DNA of 64,000 nucleotides, from assembly GCA_003956705.1 (NCBI GenBank), contig QZCP01000168.1, positions 155,301-219,300 of the forward strand. The letters are read 5' to 3'. Positions 8,862 to 20,244 of this stretch are shown here, in pieces. The stretch's first letter is position 1. Every line of letters starts with the position of its first letter. The DNA comes from Brevipalpus yothersi. Lineage: Eukaryota; Arthropoda; Arachnida; Trombidiformes; Tenuipalpidae. A program made the translations under genes and the position numbers. The notes under the pieces were generated by a model that did not search any database, had not been told where the DNA came from, and saw only the letters and a list, made by a program, of their open reading frames with translations.

Positions 8862-11849
8862 CAGTTTTGTATCTTGATGGATTTTCACTACTGACGACCG
8901 GGATCAAGCAGTTTCCTTGTTTATCACTTCAGGAGAAATAAAAATTGGTGAAATAATGATGTAAATGAAGAAAACTGTCCGATAGAAGCAATCAAGTTCA
9001 GGATCACAAATTGCATCGAGGCAAGGAAAAATTATTTGAGGGTTAATGAGACCAGCTCATTTAGGACCAATAGCTCGTTCGTATGGGCTCAATCGAGTTG
9101 CTGTCACGACAAATCAAAATATAAATATTATGATTCTCGATAGTTTCACTTTGTGTGGAATATTTGAGTTGAAAATCATTTTGCAATGAGGTGTCAAATA
9201 TTTTGAAAATCGATCGAAAAAATGAGACAAAAAAACATTTTTACAGGCTGAATGATATCTTTAGGGCCTTGAATAATTTATTTTTTCTCCAACCTACGAG
9301 CTCTAGAAACCATTATTTGATGAATAAAAATCTTTTGGTAAATCAAGAGGATTTGTAGAATGTTGTGAAAACGTTCATCAAATTCGAATATATCATCCAA
9401 TTCTCGGAAACTATCAAAAAGTATGAATGAGGAATAAATAAGAATGAACTCCTCAATTTAACACGTTTGATATGTTCGAAAGTTTCACCAAGAAGATCAG
9501 AACGTTCTCTCGCTTTTCATCCAATATGACCAGATGAGAGCCCAAGGCAAAGTGTGAGGGAGAACTCTTGGAGGGAAACAACATACTGGCCTAAGAAAGG
9601 ACAATTGTAGTTCAAATATTAGTTCTAAAATGGAAAAAAGATCATCAGATCGCCTCATAAAAGAGGGGACAAGTCAAAGCAAAAATCTAACTCCTTGCCT
9701 CTGAGCTACTATCTTATCTCAATCTGAAGTATAAAGAAAGCGATGAGATTCCTTCAGGTGGGAAGAGAGAGAGAGAGAGGTTAGGACTAAGAGCCGGAAA
9801 AATTGAGTGGCCTGAAGAATATATCAGATTCAGGGGGGAGAAGGTTTAATTACTCCAATGATGGCCTTAAAAATGAGCTTACCACACTACTCTTGCTATT
9901 TTCATTCTATGCTTTGAGGATTTTTCAATCATCAAATCAATATCTATCGAGCAAGCCAATTGGTTCATTTGAAAATAATAGTTGAATTTGTTGGAAGATT
10001 TTGGAGCTACCACTTTGGATGATGATTGAACTCTATAAATTCATTCAAGCAAGATCAATCTCGATTGGATTTCATGCAAGTAGGAACAATACACCTGAGG
10101 GAGAGAGCAATTTCCTTTCCATCAGAACTTTTTCGGGGTCCAATTTTTTGGGGGTTCATAGAGATAGAGAGAGAGAGAAACCAAATAGATTTATCAATTG
10201 CTTAACAGAAGCTACTGTCAAACAAAAATAAAAGTGGCACAAGCATATTTCATTCTGTCTGAGTTGGTGGGTGGAGTGAGGCAGTACACAATGAATAATT
10301 AATTAAAATTAAAATCTACATACTGCAAAGGCCTTTTGTATACTTTTGCAAGTATATAAACAGACATCTGACCCTTGACTTTCAACCAGAGGTCACTGAA
10401 GGGGACACTCTCCGGTATCAGCTGGCCACTGTTCACAACTGGAGCAAGTTTAAGCTTATGAAAGTTGTGTTGAGGAGACTGTGGCTCGCTTATTAGGCCA
10501 AGTTAGTTCAGGTGATAGAATCGTCACTCAGGGACAATCAGTAGAGCAAAGGGACTAAGGACGCAAGAAGAGAGGTGGACATTTAGTATTCTATGATATG
10601 TACCAACTTAGCCACGAGCAAGCCACAGTCTTGGCGAAATTTCTTATAAAAAGATGAAGTTCTCTTCATACAGGGCATTTCAGAGCCAATTTGGTTTCCA
10701 ATGAAAAATGCATATAATAACTTTATTTCTATGCTTGATGAGGCTCTGGCAGCTTTTGACAAGGCGAAAAATGAATGTATAGCGGTATATGTGAGATAAA
10801 AGAAGAAACCAAGGAGAGAGGCTGCACAAAGATTTCTAGCTACCAGTTAGTATGGCACTTGAGCTGATACAATGAATACCTTTCATTACGCTCCCAAAAA
10901 GATATACATTATCACACATATATGTGGAGCTTCAGTTATTCATTCGAAGAGAAAATATTTTCATTATGTTCAAGCCCTTGATAGAACCAAGTTTCTCTAT
11001 TGGTCAGAGGTAATGGTGTTTGATCCAAGCTCGCGAGGAAAATTTTCCCTGTCATAGCCCGCAGCACAAGTTGACAGGTGGCATACAACAATGAGAGCTG
11101 AGAGATGAATATGGTGCAATTTCCTTCTCTAGTTTGATCATGAGGAATAAGCCGATGATGGTTTCTGAGTGATTAATGGGTAGATGAGAGGAGGGTTACA
11201 ATCATCTTGATGGGAAAACTGAGGAAAACTAGACATATTTCTAAAAAGAGGCAAGTGCTGATGCATTCTCCGAGGCATCATTGGGCTGATAGCCTCTACT
11301 TAGGCTCTCTCTGGTAGATAGTGAGAGGAAGATAGGCAAGGAAAAGGGGTTGAACAGGTATGCTGGCTTGTGGGCTGAGTAAATGGTCAGAACTGGAAAG
11401 CGGACTAGAACAAAGAAGAGTTGCAAGATGAAGTCTACTAGGGTTGGCTTGTCTATTCGAGACCAGCCTTTAACATACTAAGAGCTATGGCTTAAAAGCA
11501 GGTGAAAGAAAGAGAGAATTCACTTGTTAAACTTGGTCAAACTTGGTCCCCAGTCCGTTTTCGCTCCGATTCTCTTTCTTTCGATTGTTTTCTCTTGCTT
11601 TCTCTCCATGTAAGTATACTTCAATGAATGCTATGTGAGTTGATATTGTTATCAAATAGGAAAATATTCATTTTATTCTTTTATTTCTTATTATTTCTGT
11701 TTATCGCTTCACCTTATCAACCCTTGTGTTGTGCTGTGATGAGTGGTCAATGACAATTCTTTCCTGTGCTTGATGTGAAATCAACGAACTGTTAAATATG
11801 GACTGATTAGATAGATTCAAATCAGTGAGAATAGTTGAAAAACTCGAGG
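8862..11849. other. Long non-coding stretch
   Basis: Nothing coding is convincing. A GA-rich tract lies near 9765-9779 and a TATA-like element (GTATATAAAC) near 10,350-10,360. There are scattered short ORFs without domain signatures. Confidence 0.5.
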
Positions 11850-12427
11850 AAATAAGAATTTTGGCGGGAAGCTTTGATGACTATGAAAAATGGGGGGAAG
11901 TAAGAAAATTCAGTTATTTTTCCCCTATGACTTCCAACTCAAGTAGGACAGAGAAGATTTTCGTGTAAACAGACTGGGTTTAACGAGTACAATCCACATA
12001 AGTTGGGAGAATAGAAGGTTTCATAAGATAAAAATTTTGACAAGAATCTTCGGCAACACTGAAAATCGTAGAAAATCACCAAAATTCGATTTTCATGGGA
12101 TCATGAATTTTGACTCATTGTGATAGAAGCGATTTTCACGTGTCATCAGACTCGGTTTATGGAGTACGATCCATATGAGTTGAAAAAATACAATCTTTCC
12201 CTAAGATAAAAATTTTGACCAAAACTTTTGGCAACACGGGAAATCATGAAAAATCATTAAATTTCGGTTTTCGTTGGCCCATAACTTATGACTCATATAT
12301 GTTGGAATCGATTTCTATATGTTGAGACTCAATAGCATACGTGCTTTCCAAATCCGTTGAGAAAATATGAACTTTCGTCAAGATAGAAATTTTGGCGAAA
12401 TTTTTCGGCAACACTGAAAATATGATA
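11850..12427. repeat. Left part of a ~178-bp satellite-like array
   Basis: Three to four diverged units are visible. Each has an 'AAATTTTG...CGGCAACACTGAAAAT' segment followed by an AT-rich block and an 'ACTC...CATATG/ACGT...CC(A)AATCCGTTGAG' block. The AAATTTTG landmarks fall at about 11,855, 12,031, 12,209 and 12,386, so the period is about 176-180 bp. The array resumes on the far side of the LTR element. Confidence 0.8.
12423..12427. repeat. Target site duplication (left) of outer LTR element
   Basis: TGATA lies immediately before the left LTR and is repeated at 21,252-21,256 after the right LTR. Confidence 0.9.
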
Positions 12428-12774
12428 TGCGAGCCAGTATCTATCCCAGAGTAGTATAGAAATGTTCTATTCGTCCCTCTTTCTAGCTATCTCACTTTAT
12501 CAATTTCTTGTTCAGACAGACTATGTACTCATGTAGCCTTCATAGTCTGGACGTCCAGAATGCAGTATAGCCTTGATGTTAAATGGATAATCAATATCGT
12601 CTGACTCGTTCAAAGCCTCTGTAGTTTTATCTATTCTCTCTCTGGAAGAGGAGAGAAAAGCAGAAAGATACAATGTTATAATTTTATAATAAAAAATCAT
12701 TGAGCTGGTGGACTTCAGAGAGTGAAGTTAAAATTTTGTGTATTTCTCTCTGTTATGCAACAGAATCCGTTGCA
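12428..12774 (+). repeat. 5' LTR of outer element
   Basis: 347 bp, the same length as the right LTR, with TG...CA ends. It contains AATAAAAAATC about 70 bases from its 3' end, a plausible polyadenylation signal. Confidence 0.93.
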
Positions 12775-12777
12775 TTC

Positions 12778-12796
12778 TGGCGCCGAAGCCCGGGAC
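12778..12796 (+). promoter_or_regulatory. Primer-binding-like site
   Basis: TGGCGCCGAAGCCCGGGAC starts three bases after the LTR. It begins with TGG, the complement of a tRNA CCA end. I cannot assign the tRNA. Confidence 0.7.
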
Positions 12797-12967
12797 TAGG
12801 TCAGTCCAGTATTGTGAATAGTGAATCTGATTCCATCCAAATTCAGTGAAGAAAAAGTGAAATCCATCCGGAATAATCAGTTCATCTGGAATACGACAAA
12901 TAAAAAGTAAGTTGATTCCATGTTTGAGTCTTCTGTTGCATGGTAGAGCTTAGACTCTGGACCTAAG

Positions 12968-13198
12968 CCCAGTGAAGGGTAAAACATTGATTATTTATCT
13001 CATCTCATACACTGAGGGACCCAGTGTAGGGTTCAACAACTAATCCAGCTTCCATTTCTGAATTTTCTTATGGGAAGTTATTAATAATTCCTACCATAGT
13101 AACCCAGTGAAGGGTGAATAAATTGTCGTCCATTATTGAATGATTCATTGACTGAGAAATTATTGTGAATGTTGTCAAGAATGTCTCAGTGATAGGGA
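12968..13198 (+). repeat. Four spaced copies of a 13-bp leader motif
   Basis: CCCAGTGAAGGGT occurs at 12,968-12,980 and 13,103-13,115. CCCAGTGTAGGGT occurs at 13,020-13,032 and a weaker copy (CTCAGTGATAGGG) at about 13,185-13,197. All lie in the untranslated leader between the primer site and gag. Confidence 0.75.
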
Positions 13199-13574
13199 CA
13201 AAACTCATGTGAGCCTGATTGGAAATGAATGCAAAAATAACACAGAAATCGAAAATTCTTTGGGAGAATCAAATATTTTATTGATCAAACTGATGGTCCA
13301 ATAGAATTATGGATGCTTACTGATGCTTACAGCCCGACATTTTTTTGAAATCGATAAATACATAGTCTAAGCAGTCAAATAGGCGTCCCATAAGATTAAG
13401 TGTAAACCAAAAATTGTAGTACTAAGGTAGAGCTACCATTCTGACGTGAAGTAATTGTAATTAAACGGAAGTCAAGCAATTGAAACTCAATTGTCATTCA
13501 AACTGAGTGGAGATATAGTTTGGTGAGTGATTAACATGTATAACCTCTCTTTGTGAATTCGCAAATTTCGAACA

Positions 13575-14159
13575 ATGATTGACTTAAGTGATCACATTTC
13601 AATGTTTTCTGGTGATAATTCTGGTGATGATTTAATCGATTGGATGATTTTGAGATGATAGCTGATGCACTGCAGCTCGATGAATATGGGAAGCTCTTGC
13701 ATTTGCCTACTCGTCTATCAGGAACCGCAAGGACGTGGTTCGAGTTTTTACGGCCAACAGTTGGGCCAAACAAACCAATCGATTCTTATCATAAACTCAA
13801 ATATGAAATGTTGATGCACTTCACACACACAGAATGGAGTGAGAAATATTATCGGAGAATTCTCAAAACTAAGCAAAAGGAAGGCGAAGCAGCTCAAAGT
13901 TACATACTCAACACGATATACATGTGTAAAAAGGTGGACCAAAATATGGGTGAACGAAAAATGGTGTAACTAATCCGAAGAGGTTTACATTCTAATCTGA
14001 AAATTTGGCTATTATATTTATATTTATGATCCAATTTCTGTTGATGAACTGTTGAAGCAAGCTCGAAATGTTGGAAATACCGAAGATGAACTTTCCAGGA
14101 TCGAGAACCCTGAAGAAGCTCATAAAGCAAGACGGCAAATGATAAAATTAGAAAACTGA
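13575..14159 (+). pseudogene. gag of outer element, frameshifted
   Basis: From the ATG at 13,575 the product resembles the Retrotrans_gag family, with LSGTARTWFEFLRP and a 'Y-x-x-L-x-Y-E-M-L' region followed by a charged helix. The frame shifts near 13,640, meets TAA at 13,967-13,969 and shifts again before DPISVDELLKQARN near 14,030. It closes at TGA 14,157-14,159. No zinc knuckle was seen. These breaks imply that this copy makes no functional capsid. Confidence 0.75.
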
Positions 14160-14479
14160 CTACAGGAGCCAAGAGATCGAGACAAATGATCTTGCCAATC
14201 CGAGATGATGATAAATGTCAACATGATGACTCACGGCTCGTAGAGGAGCCCAATGATGGTTCCTTGCATGGAACCAAATTCGAATATTCCTCTGATCAAT
14301 TAAATTGGAAACTCGAAGAAGAGTTGAAGCAACTGGTTGACGGTGATCAGTCAACTAATAATTATGATGAGAATGATGGTGAATCAAACGATATGAATCT
14401 GGAGGCCTCAATAGAGTTATACAATGAATCATCAGATAAGCTTGACAGCGGGATCTTGTCTGATTCTGAGTCTCATTTA

Positions 14480-14483
14480 CTTG
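14480..14483. repeat. Target site duplication (left) of inner gypsy element
   Basis: CTTG directly precedes the left LTR and is repeated at 18,967-18,970 after the right LTR. Confidence 0.9.
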
Positions 14484-14698
14484 TGTAAAGAAATCAGTTC
14501 AATTGCGAAAATTATTATTATTATTATAAGATGCAATTCAGAGTAAGTCTACTGAGAGACTGTGTGTTCATTGTTGATCTGTATGCAGTTTTATACAATC
14601 AACTTCAATTAACTGAATATATTCGAAAATAATCCCTAAACTATTATTAAGAGAAACATATTTGAATTGTTGATAATGAGCTTCAAGATATATTTACA
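14484..14698 (-). repeat. 3' LTR of inner gypsy element
   Basis: 215 bp with TGTAAA/TTTACA termini. The last codons of pol overlap its first 16 bases in the transcript sense. Confidence 0.95.
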
Positions 14699-17600
14699 TC
14701 CCTCTGTTCAGAGAGTTTATCTTGAGAATTTCTATAAGGAAAAATCTGATAAGCATTCACTAGATTATGTACTCTTAGCTTCTTTGGAATATCAAGCAAG
14801 TAGGAATTTTCAGATAGCTTTTCTAATATCTTGAAAGGGCCTATCAAACGGGGCTCAAGTTTCCTTCTTCTTGGATTTCGCATCAAAACTAAATCGTTCA
14901 CTTCGAATGATGGCTTCTTGTGTCTCATATCATAATACTCTTTGTTGATATCATGTTTCAGTTAGCTGTTAATCAAGGCCTGTTTTCGAGCCTCATCTAA
15001 ATTGATTTTTTCTGGCAAACTAGATTCATAAATTGATTCTCCAATTAGTAAAAATCGAGGTGAAAATTTGGTTGTGTCATGAATTGTGTCATTGTATTCG
15101 TTCAAGCATTTCTGAGCCAATGTTGTCCAAACTCTTTTGCCTTCGAACTGATTATACATTATTATGTATTTACACCTTATTCTATCTGTGATCGTCGAAT
15201 TGGCTCGTTCAATCATGCCATTACTATGATGGCAATCGGGAGAAATGAATTTCAGCTCAATATCTTGAGATTGTAAATAAGATTTGAAGTAGCTTGACCT
15301 GATACTCGAAAAATTATCTGCTAGAATAATCTTCGGCTTGCCAACTATGATAACTTTTTCAATCAAATTCTTAAAGTCTTTTGGCCTCTGAGTTCTCGAG
15401 TTCAAACCCCATACAAAACGTGAAAAATTATCGATAGCTAGATGGAAATATTTGTGCCTAGACCCATATCCTTCTAGTCCACATAAAGTGTCAATAGAAA
15501 TAATATCAAAAGGTTTGGTGGCAGGACCGAAAATAGACATTGTTCCATATGGCCTCTCTTTCCGAGTCTTGTTTCTCTGACAAACTTCACAAGAATCAAT
15601 CAAATTCTTGACATCGCTAGTCATATCTGGCCAGAAATATGTTTTAGAGATCATGAATAGAGTTTTCTTGACACCAACATGGCCAAATTCGCTATGAAAC
15701 TTGGTAATCAATTCATCTCTCAAGCTTGCTGCTACATAAAATCGACGGAAAAGGCCTTTCTTTTTCATGTACAATCCATCGAATTTACATAAAGTTGGTA
15801 ATAGTGAATTTTTGTTTTCTTCTTCTTGCTGAGCAATTTTTGATTCAAGTTTCGATATCATATTGACAATTTTCAAATGATTGTCATGTGTAATTTGTTT
15901 ATCAATAGGATTTCTCGACAAGCTGTCAGCTTCGAGATTGTTTTTTGCAGATTTATACTGAATTTCAAAGTCATACTGACTCAATTTCATGGCCCAGTTG
16001 AAGAGCCAACTTCTAGGTTTTTTCATTTTATAAAGCCACTTTAGTGCTTGATGATCTGTGATGACCACAAACTTAGTACCATATAGGTAATGATGGAAGT
16101 AATCAATTGCTTCAACGATCGCATAGCATTCAAGTTCAGTTATGTTGTAATTTTTTTGATATGTTTGTAATTTTCTCGAGAAATACCCAACAGGGTGGAG
16201 TGAATCATCGTTCTCTGATTTTTGTTTCAGAACTGCCCCGATGCCGACTTTACTCGCATCAGTGAGCAGAACACATTGTTGATTCGGATTGAAAATTTTC
16301 AAGACCGGTTCAGTTGTGAGTATTGTTTTCACTTCATCAAAAGCAGTTTGACACTCTTGTGTCCATTCGAATTTAGTATTGTTCTTCAGCAGTTCAAATA
16401 GTGGGCTCAGTTTCTGGCTCGCATTTGGAATGAATTTCCGATTGAAGTTGATCTTTCCCAGCAACTGCTGAAGAGATTTTTTGTCTTTTGGAGTTGGGAA
16501 TCTTTGAATAGCCATCATATGGTCATTCAATGGTTTTATAGTGTTTTCAGATACTCTATTACCTAGATAAATGATCTCCTGAGCAGCGAAATGACATTTC
16601 CCAAGATTCAGCTTGATATTTTCTTCCCTTATCGCTTCAAAAATTTGCTTCAAGTGAGCCAGATGTTCACCAAAATTCGTTGAATGAATCAATATATCAT
16701 CTAGGTAATTGTGTGAAAAATTTGTTAAATTATGTTTTTCCAAGAATCTACGAATTGTTCGCTGAAAAATTGCAGGTGAATTGCGATATCCAAATGGACA
16801 AACCAAAAATTCATAATGATTTTGTTGGGTTGAGAAAGCCGTACGATAAATATGTTCGGGCTTCATTCGTACATGCTAGAATCCAGAACTTATATCGAGA
16901 GTCGTGAAAATCTTACTCCCATGCAATTTGTCCAACATATCTTCAATTCTCGGAAAGGGGTAAGAATCGATTACGGTTATTTTATTCAGCTCTCTATAAT
17001 CAACCACTAATCTGGATTTCTCACCTTCGGTTTTCTTACTTACCAAAGTGACTGGAGCAGAATAAGAAGATGTAGAAGGTCGAATAAGTTTATGTTCTAA
17101 TGATAAATCAATTTGCTTCTGTAATAGTTCTTGATCTCTCAGGGAGCAACGGAATGGCCTCAAGCTTATTGGAACATCGGAAGTTAAATTGATCTCACAT
17201 TGCTCAATTGTGATGCAGCCAATATCGAATTTGTGCTTCGAGAAAATGTCATTATATTCATTAAGAAGAGCTTCCAACCTTGGATCGCATCTCTGATCAA
17301 TATGATTAATAGATAGAGAATCGTTTTGTGAAATTTTTTCAATATCCATCTGGATAGTTTCATCATCAAGTTGGATTGTCTGTGAAACATTATATTCTTG
17401 GTCAAATGATAAATTGAAATATTGGATAAGATCAAGCCCAAGAAGTATGGGGGAACTCATTCTGTCCATCACATTGAAGCTACAAGTTTTCGAGATAAGA
17501 CCAATATTGAGAGTCAAATCAATAGAACCCAAGCACATCGCAGTACTCTTGAACCAACAGATTTTAGTCAGTTTCTTTTCATATTTTTTGTCAAGAGAAT

Positions 17601-17718
17601 TGAGAAAAGAGAGAGAAACGAGGGAAACATTTGATCCAGGGTCGAATAGAATTTTTATGACATGGTTCTCGACTATTCCTCGGATATGGATCAAATCAAC
17701 ATGCTTGGGTGCTACTGG
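14683..17718 (-). pseudogene. pol: Ty3/gypsy pol (PR-RT-RNaseH-IN) with two nonsense codons
   Basis: Minus strand, read in the -1 frame from the slippery site. The protease motif is LFDPGSNVSLVS (DPGS where D-S/T-G is usual). The RT has LVVDYRELN, TTLDISSGF, then FLVCPFGYRNSPAIFQ and the YLDD active site (16,696-16,707). RNase H has LLTDASKVGIGAVL and ITDHQALKW. Integrase has the zinc-binding H-H-C-C (HSEFGH ... CEVCQ), DDE residues in SIDTL, LADNFSS and ERANS, and a GPF/Y module (RLIGPFKIL). One frame throughout, interrupted by TAG at 16,876-16,878 and TAA at 14,962-14,964. It ends 15 bases inside the 3' LTR. Confidence 0.95.
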
Positions 17719-18593
17719 TTTAAAGTCTTGCTGGTAGTTGACTTTTGACCATGGTCCAATTTTTGTCTTTTTGGATTGAAGCTTTTATTTTTATCTTTGT
17801 TCCAGCAGTCTCGGGTCCAATGAAAGCGATTCGAGAAACCTAATTTATCACAAATCCAGCAAGGATTAGAAGGTGAATAACGGGCTTGACTGCGATTAGA
17901 TTCTTTCCTGTTGGAATTTTGACCAATTTTGGAATTATAACAGATTAAACTGTTTCCAGTGCGCTTGGCGATATTGAAAAATTCTTCCATCGATTTGGGT
18001 TTCATCGAGTTGAAAGCAGCTAATAAGTTAGGTGGAGGACCATGGATCATGAGAGAGATTATCTGATTCTCAGTGAGCTGTGCTTTCATTCCCAGGCTTC
18101 GCTTTTGTTCGAAATAGTTTTTCATGCCAAGTTTCTCATTGTACTTGAGGTCAACACATTCTGACATCGGATCAATAGATTTTATGCCAAATCTTTGGGG
18201 TAGTAGAGCTTTCAGTTCATCAAAAGTAATATTCTTTCTCTCCCTCATAACACTCATATACCATTCCAAACCTCCATAAATTAGATAGCTTCCAAGCTCA
18301 ACCACCATGCTTTCATCATCAAAGCCTTTTCTTTTTGCCAACATCTCATATCTATCGATCCATGCATCAATAGACAATCTTTTCGTATCACCATCAAAAT
18401 TTTGCAACAGCATCTTCTCTGGATGAGAATCAAACAGACTACCATGATTGTTGACGAATTTAGTATTCTGAACTGTTGTCGAAGATTTGTTGGAACTATT
18501 TGGAACTGAAGAATTATTTTGCTTGAGAATCGGAATAGAATTGTCAGTCTGCTCTGCTTGTGTGGCTTGATTTTCAACAGTATTTTCGGACAT
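17712..18593 (-). CDS. gag: gag of inner gypsy element, 293 aa, intact
   Basis: The ORF is open from ATG at 18,593 to TAG at 17,712. The central part (GGLEWYMSVM, then a 'L-x-x-x-F-x-x-x' region) resembles Retrotrans_gag. Near residues 245-263 lies CWICDKLGF...FHWTRDC, a zinc-knuckle-like CX2CX9HX4C in which the second spacing is longer than the usual X4. The C-terminus is basic. The stop is placed for -1 frameshifting into pol. The absence of stops fits the low LTR divergence. Confidence 0.9.
   Translation of the reverse strand: MSENTVENQATQAEQTDNSIPILKQNNSSVPNSSNKSSTTVQNTKFVNNHGSLFDSHPEKMLLQNFDGDTKRLSIDAWIDRYEMLAKRKGFDDESMVVELGSYLIYGGLEWYMSVMRERKNITFDELKALLPQRFGIKSIDPMSECVDLKYNEKLGMKNYFEQKRSLGMKAQLTENQIISLMIHGPPPNLLAAFNSMKPKSMEEFFNIAKRTGNSLICYNSKIGQNSNRKESNRSQARYSPSNPCWICDKLGFSNRFHWTRDCWNKDKNKSFNPKRQKLDHGQKSTTSKTLNQ
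17718..17724 (-). promoter_or_regulatory. Programmed -1 frameshift heptamer UUUAAAC
   Basis: In the gag frame the bases read T TTA AAC, a perfect X-XXY-YYZ slippery site, two codons before the gag stop (TAG, 17,712-17,714). Slipping back one base enters the pol frame exactly. Whether a pseudoknot follows was not computed. Confidence 0.8.
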
Positions 18594-18751
18594 GGTGAAT
18601 GAATAAAATGGGAGTCCGAGATGGAATCAACTAAATCTGGTGATAATAAGTATTAGAATGAATCTGAGTGAAAATAATATTGTGAATTATCAATTTTTTG
18701 TTCAGAATAATTTTCGAATCCAATGAATAGAGAACATATATCTCGGTGGAA

Positions 18752-18966
18752 TGTAAAGAAATCAGTTCAATTGCAAGAATTATTATTATTATTATAAGAT
18801 GCAATTCAGAGTCAGTCTACTGAGAGACTGTGTGTTCATTGTTGATCTGTATGCAGTTTTATACAATCAACTTCAATTAACTGAATATATTCGAAAATAA
18901 TCCCTAAACTATTATTAAGAGAAACATATTTGAATTGTTGATAATGAGCTTTAAGATATATTTACA
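18752..18966 (-). repeat. 5' LTR of inner gypsy element
   Basis: 215 bp; about 98% identical to the other LTR by eye. Followed by CTTG (18,967-18,970). Confidence 0.95.
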
Positions 18967-19413
18967 CTTGGAAATGAGAAGATGATCTTGAACCACACTG
19001 GGAAAATAAAAAACAAGTTGGAGTTAAGATATGAATCCGAGATATCTCATGTAAAAATTGAAAACTTGATGATCAATGTTCCCACTAAAATTGAGGTACA
19101 TCCTGATGAAAAGTTGCTTAACAGTTTGGAAAACTATATGGCTGAAAATTCCAAATCTCATGATGAAAATGATCAAGTCGATGATTTGCAAGCTCAAGCA
19201 AGGCAAAATGGTGACTATTGTTCGATGTACAATATCCAAGAAGCAATCGAAGATATAAAAGCTCATTATCCAAATGAGACATTTTCGCTTCTGGATAACC
19301 AGAAAATGTTGATCAGATTCGATGTGAATCTGGTTTATGATGATCAAGTGGATAGAATGATTCGGCAAACAATTACATGTTTTTGGCTCTGAATTCTCTT
19401 CGCCTTTTGAAAG

Positions 19414-20031
19414 ATGATTACAATGCGTGTGCAAATCAGCCCCTTTGTCAAGGTCACAACTCTGACTCGAGATGAAAACGATACATGGGATGTTTGGAAT
19501 CAAAACATAATACAGAAGCTGAAAGATACCATGGTTGAAACGCTCATTGGAGATGATAAACAAGAAGGCTCATGTTCAGAGTCTACTTTTCAAAAGGAGC
19601 TCCAAGTGATGGGCAAAAACATGAATGATTATGGTGAAACACCTAATGAGACCTATGAACCCGGTGAACAATTTATTGGAATTACGTCAGAAATCGTAAA
19701 TATGGTAAAACACTTGAAAAATAACCAGTTTTCTGCTGAGGGAATTCTGGAAAATTCAGAGATTATAAGTGTCAGTGATGATGACTTACCAATCGATATG
19801 ATGGACATAATTCATAGAATGAATAACTGTGGATTTGCGACACTTGGTCCAACCCCTGATAAAATAAGAAAATGCTTTCTTTCTGATCTCTCAAGATGCT
19901 CTCACTATCACGAACTGTATGGGAAACGGGTGATTATGTTTAGACTTGCAACAGCAATGATCTTGCTGATGGTAAAATTTCCTTGTTACCATCATTGCTG
20001 GAGTAAAAGACTCAAGATATTCACCGAGTAA
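19414..20031 (+). pseudogene. Second acidic ORF of outer element
   Basis: A 205-codon frame in phase with the preceding acidic ORF, from which it is separated by two stops. It is rich in Asp, Glu, Asn and Met, with no recognised domain; a hydrophobic stretch (FRLATAMILLMVKF) lies near the C-terminus. It sits where pol would be in a complete element, yet no catalytic motif of pol is present. It may be the continuation of the split ORF after frameshifts. Confidence 0.45.
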
Positions 20032-20244
20032 CGATATTACTGTGTATTACATATTCTCAGAATACTAGTTTAGTGTCTCCAAGTGAAAGGAGAAAACTTA
20101 GTTCAGTTGCTGTAAAAATGAAAATGTTTCCACGAGGCTATGGACACCAGAGTCACTCTGATTAGTATGGTGAACCTAAAAATGATGACTAATATTGTAT
20201 TTCAGATTATGCAGGGGCTCAATACTTTGACACCCTGGTGGGAA

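Larger units (their letters stand above)
14484..18966 (-). mobile_element. Inner Ty3/gypsy retrotransposon, 4.48 kb, nested
   Basis: Two 215-bp LTRs with perfect TGTAAA...TTTACA ends flank gag and pol on the minus strand. The duplication is CTTG. The purine-rich AGAGGGA lies just inside the 3' LTR (14,699-14,705). The LTRs differ at only 4 of 215 positions (my count), so insertion is recent and later than the outer element. Domain order is gag, protease, reverse transcriptase, RNase H, integrase, which places it in Ty3/gypsy. Two in-frame stops in pol suggest that this copy is inactive. No canonical TGG primer site was evident next to the 5' LTR at 18,751. Confidence 0.95.
14186..19392 (+). 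pseudogene. Acidic ORF of outer element, split by the inner retrotransposon
   Basis: The ORF runs from ATG 14,186 to the insertion point at 14,483. It continues in the same frame at 18,971 and stops at 19,390-19,392; one CTTG copy is discounted. The joint preserves the reading frame exactly, so the insertion interrupted an open frame. The product is rich in Asp, Glu, Asn and Ser. It shows no protease, polymerase or integrase motif. A second frame at about 19,360-19,475 also reads well (ALNSLRLLKDDYNACANQ), so a frameshift may sit just before the stop. Function unknown. Confidence 0.6.
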
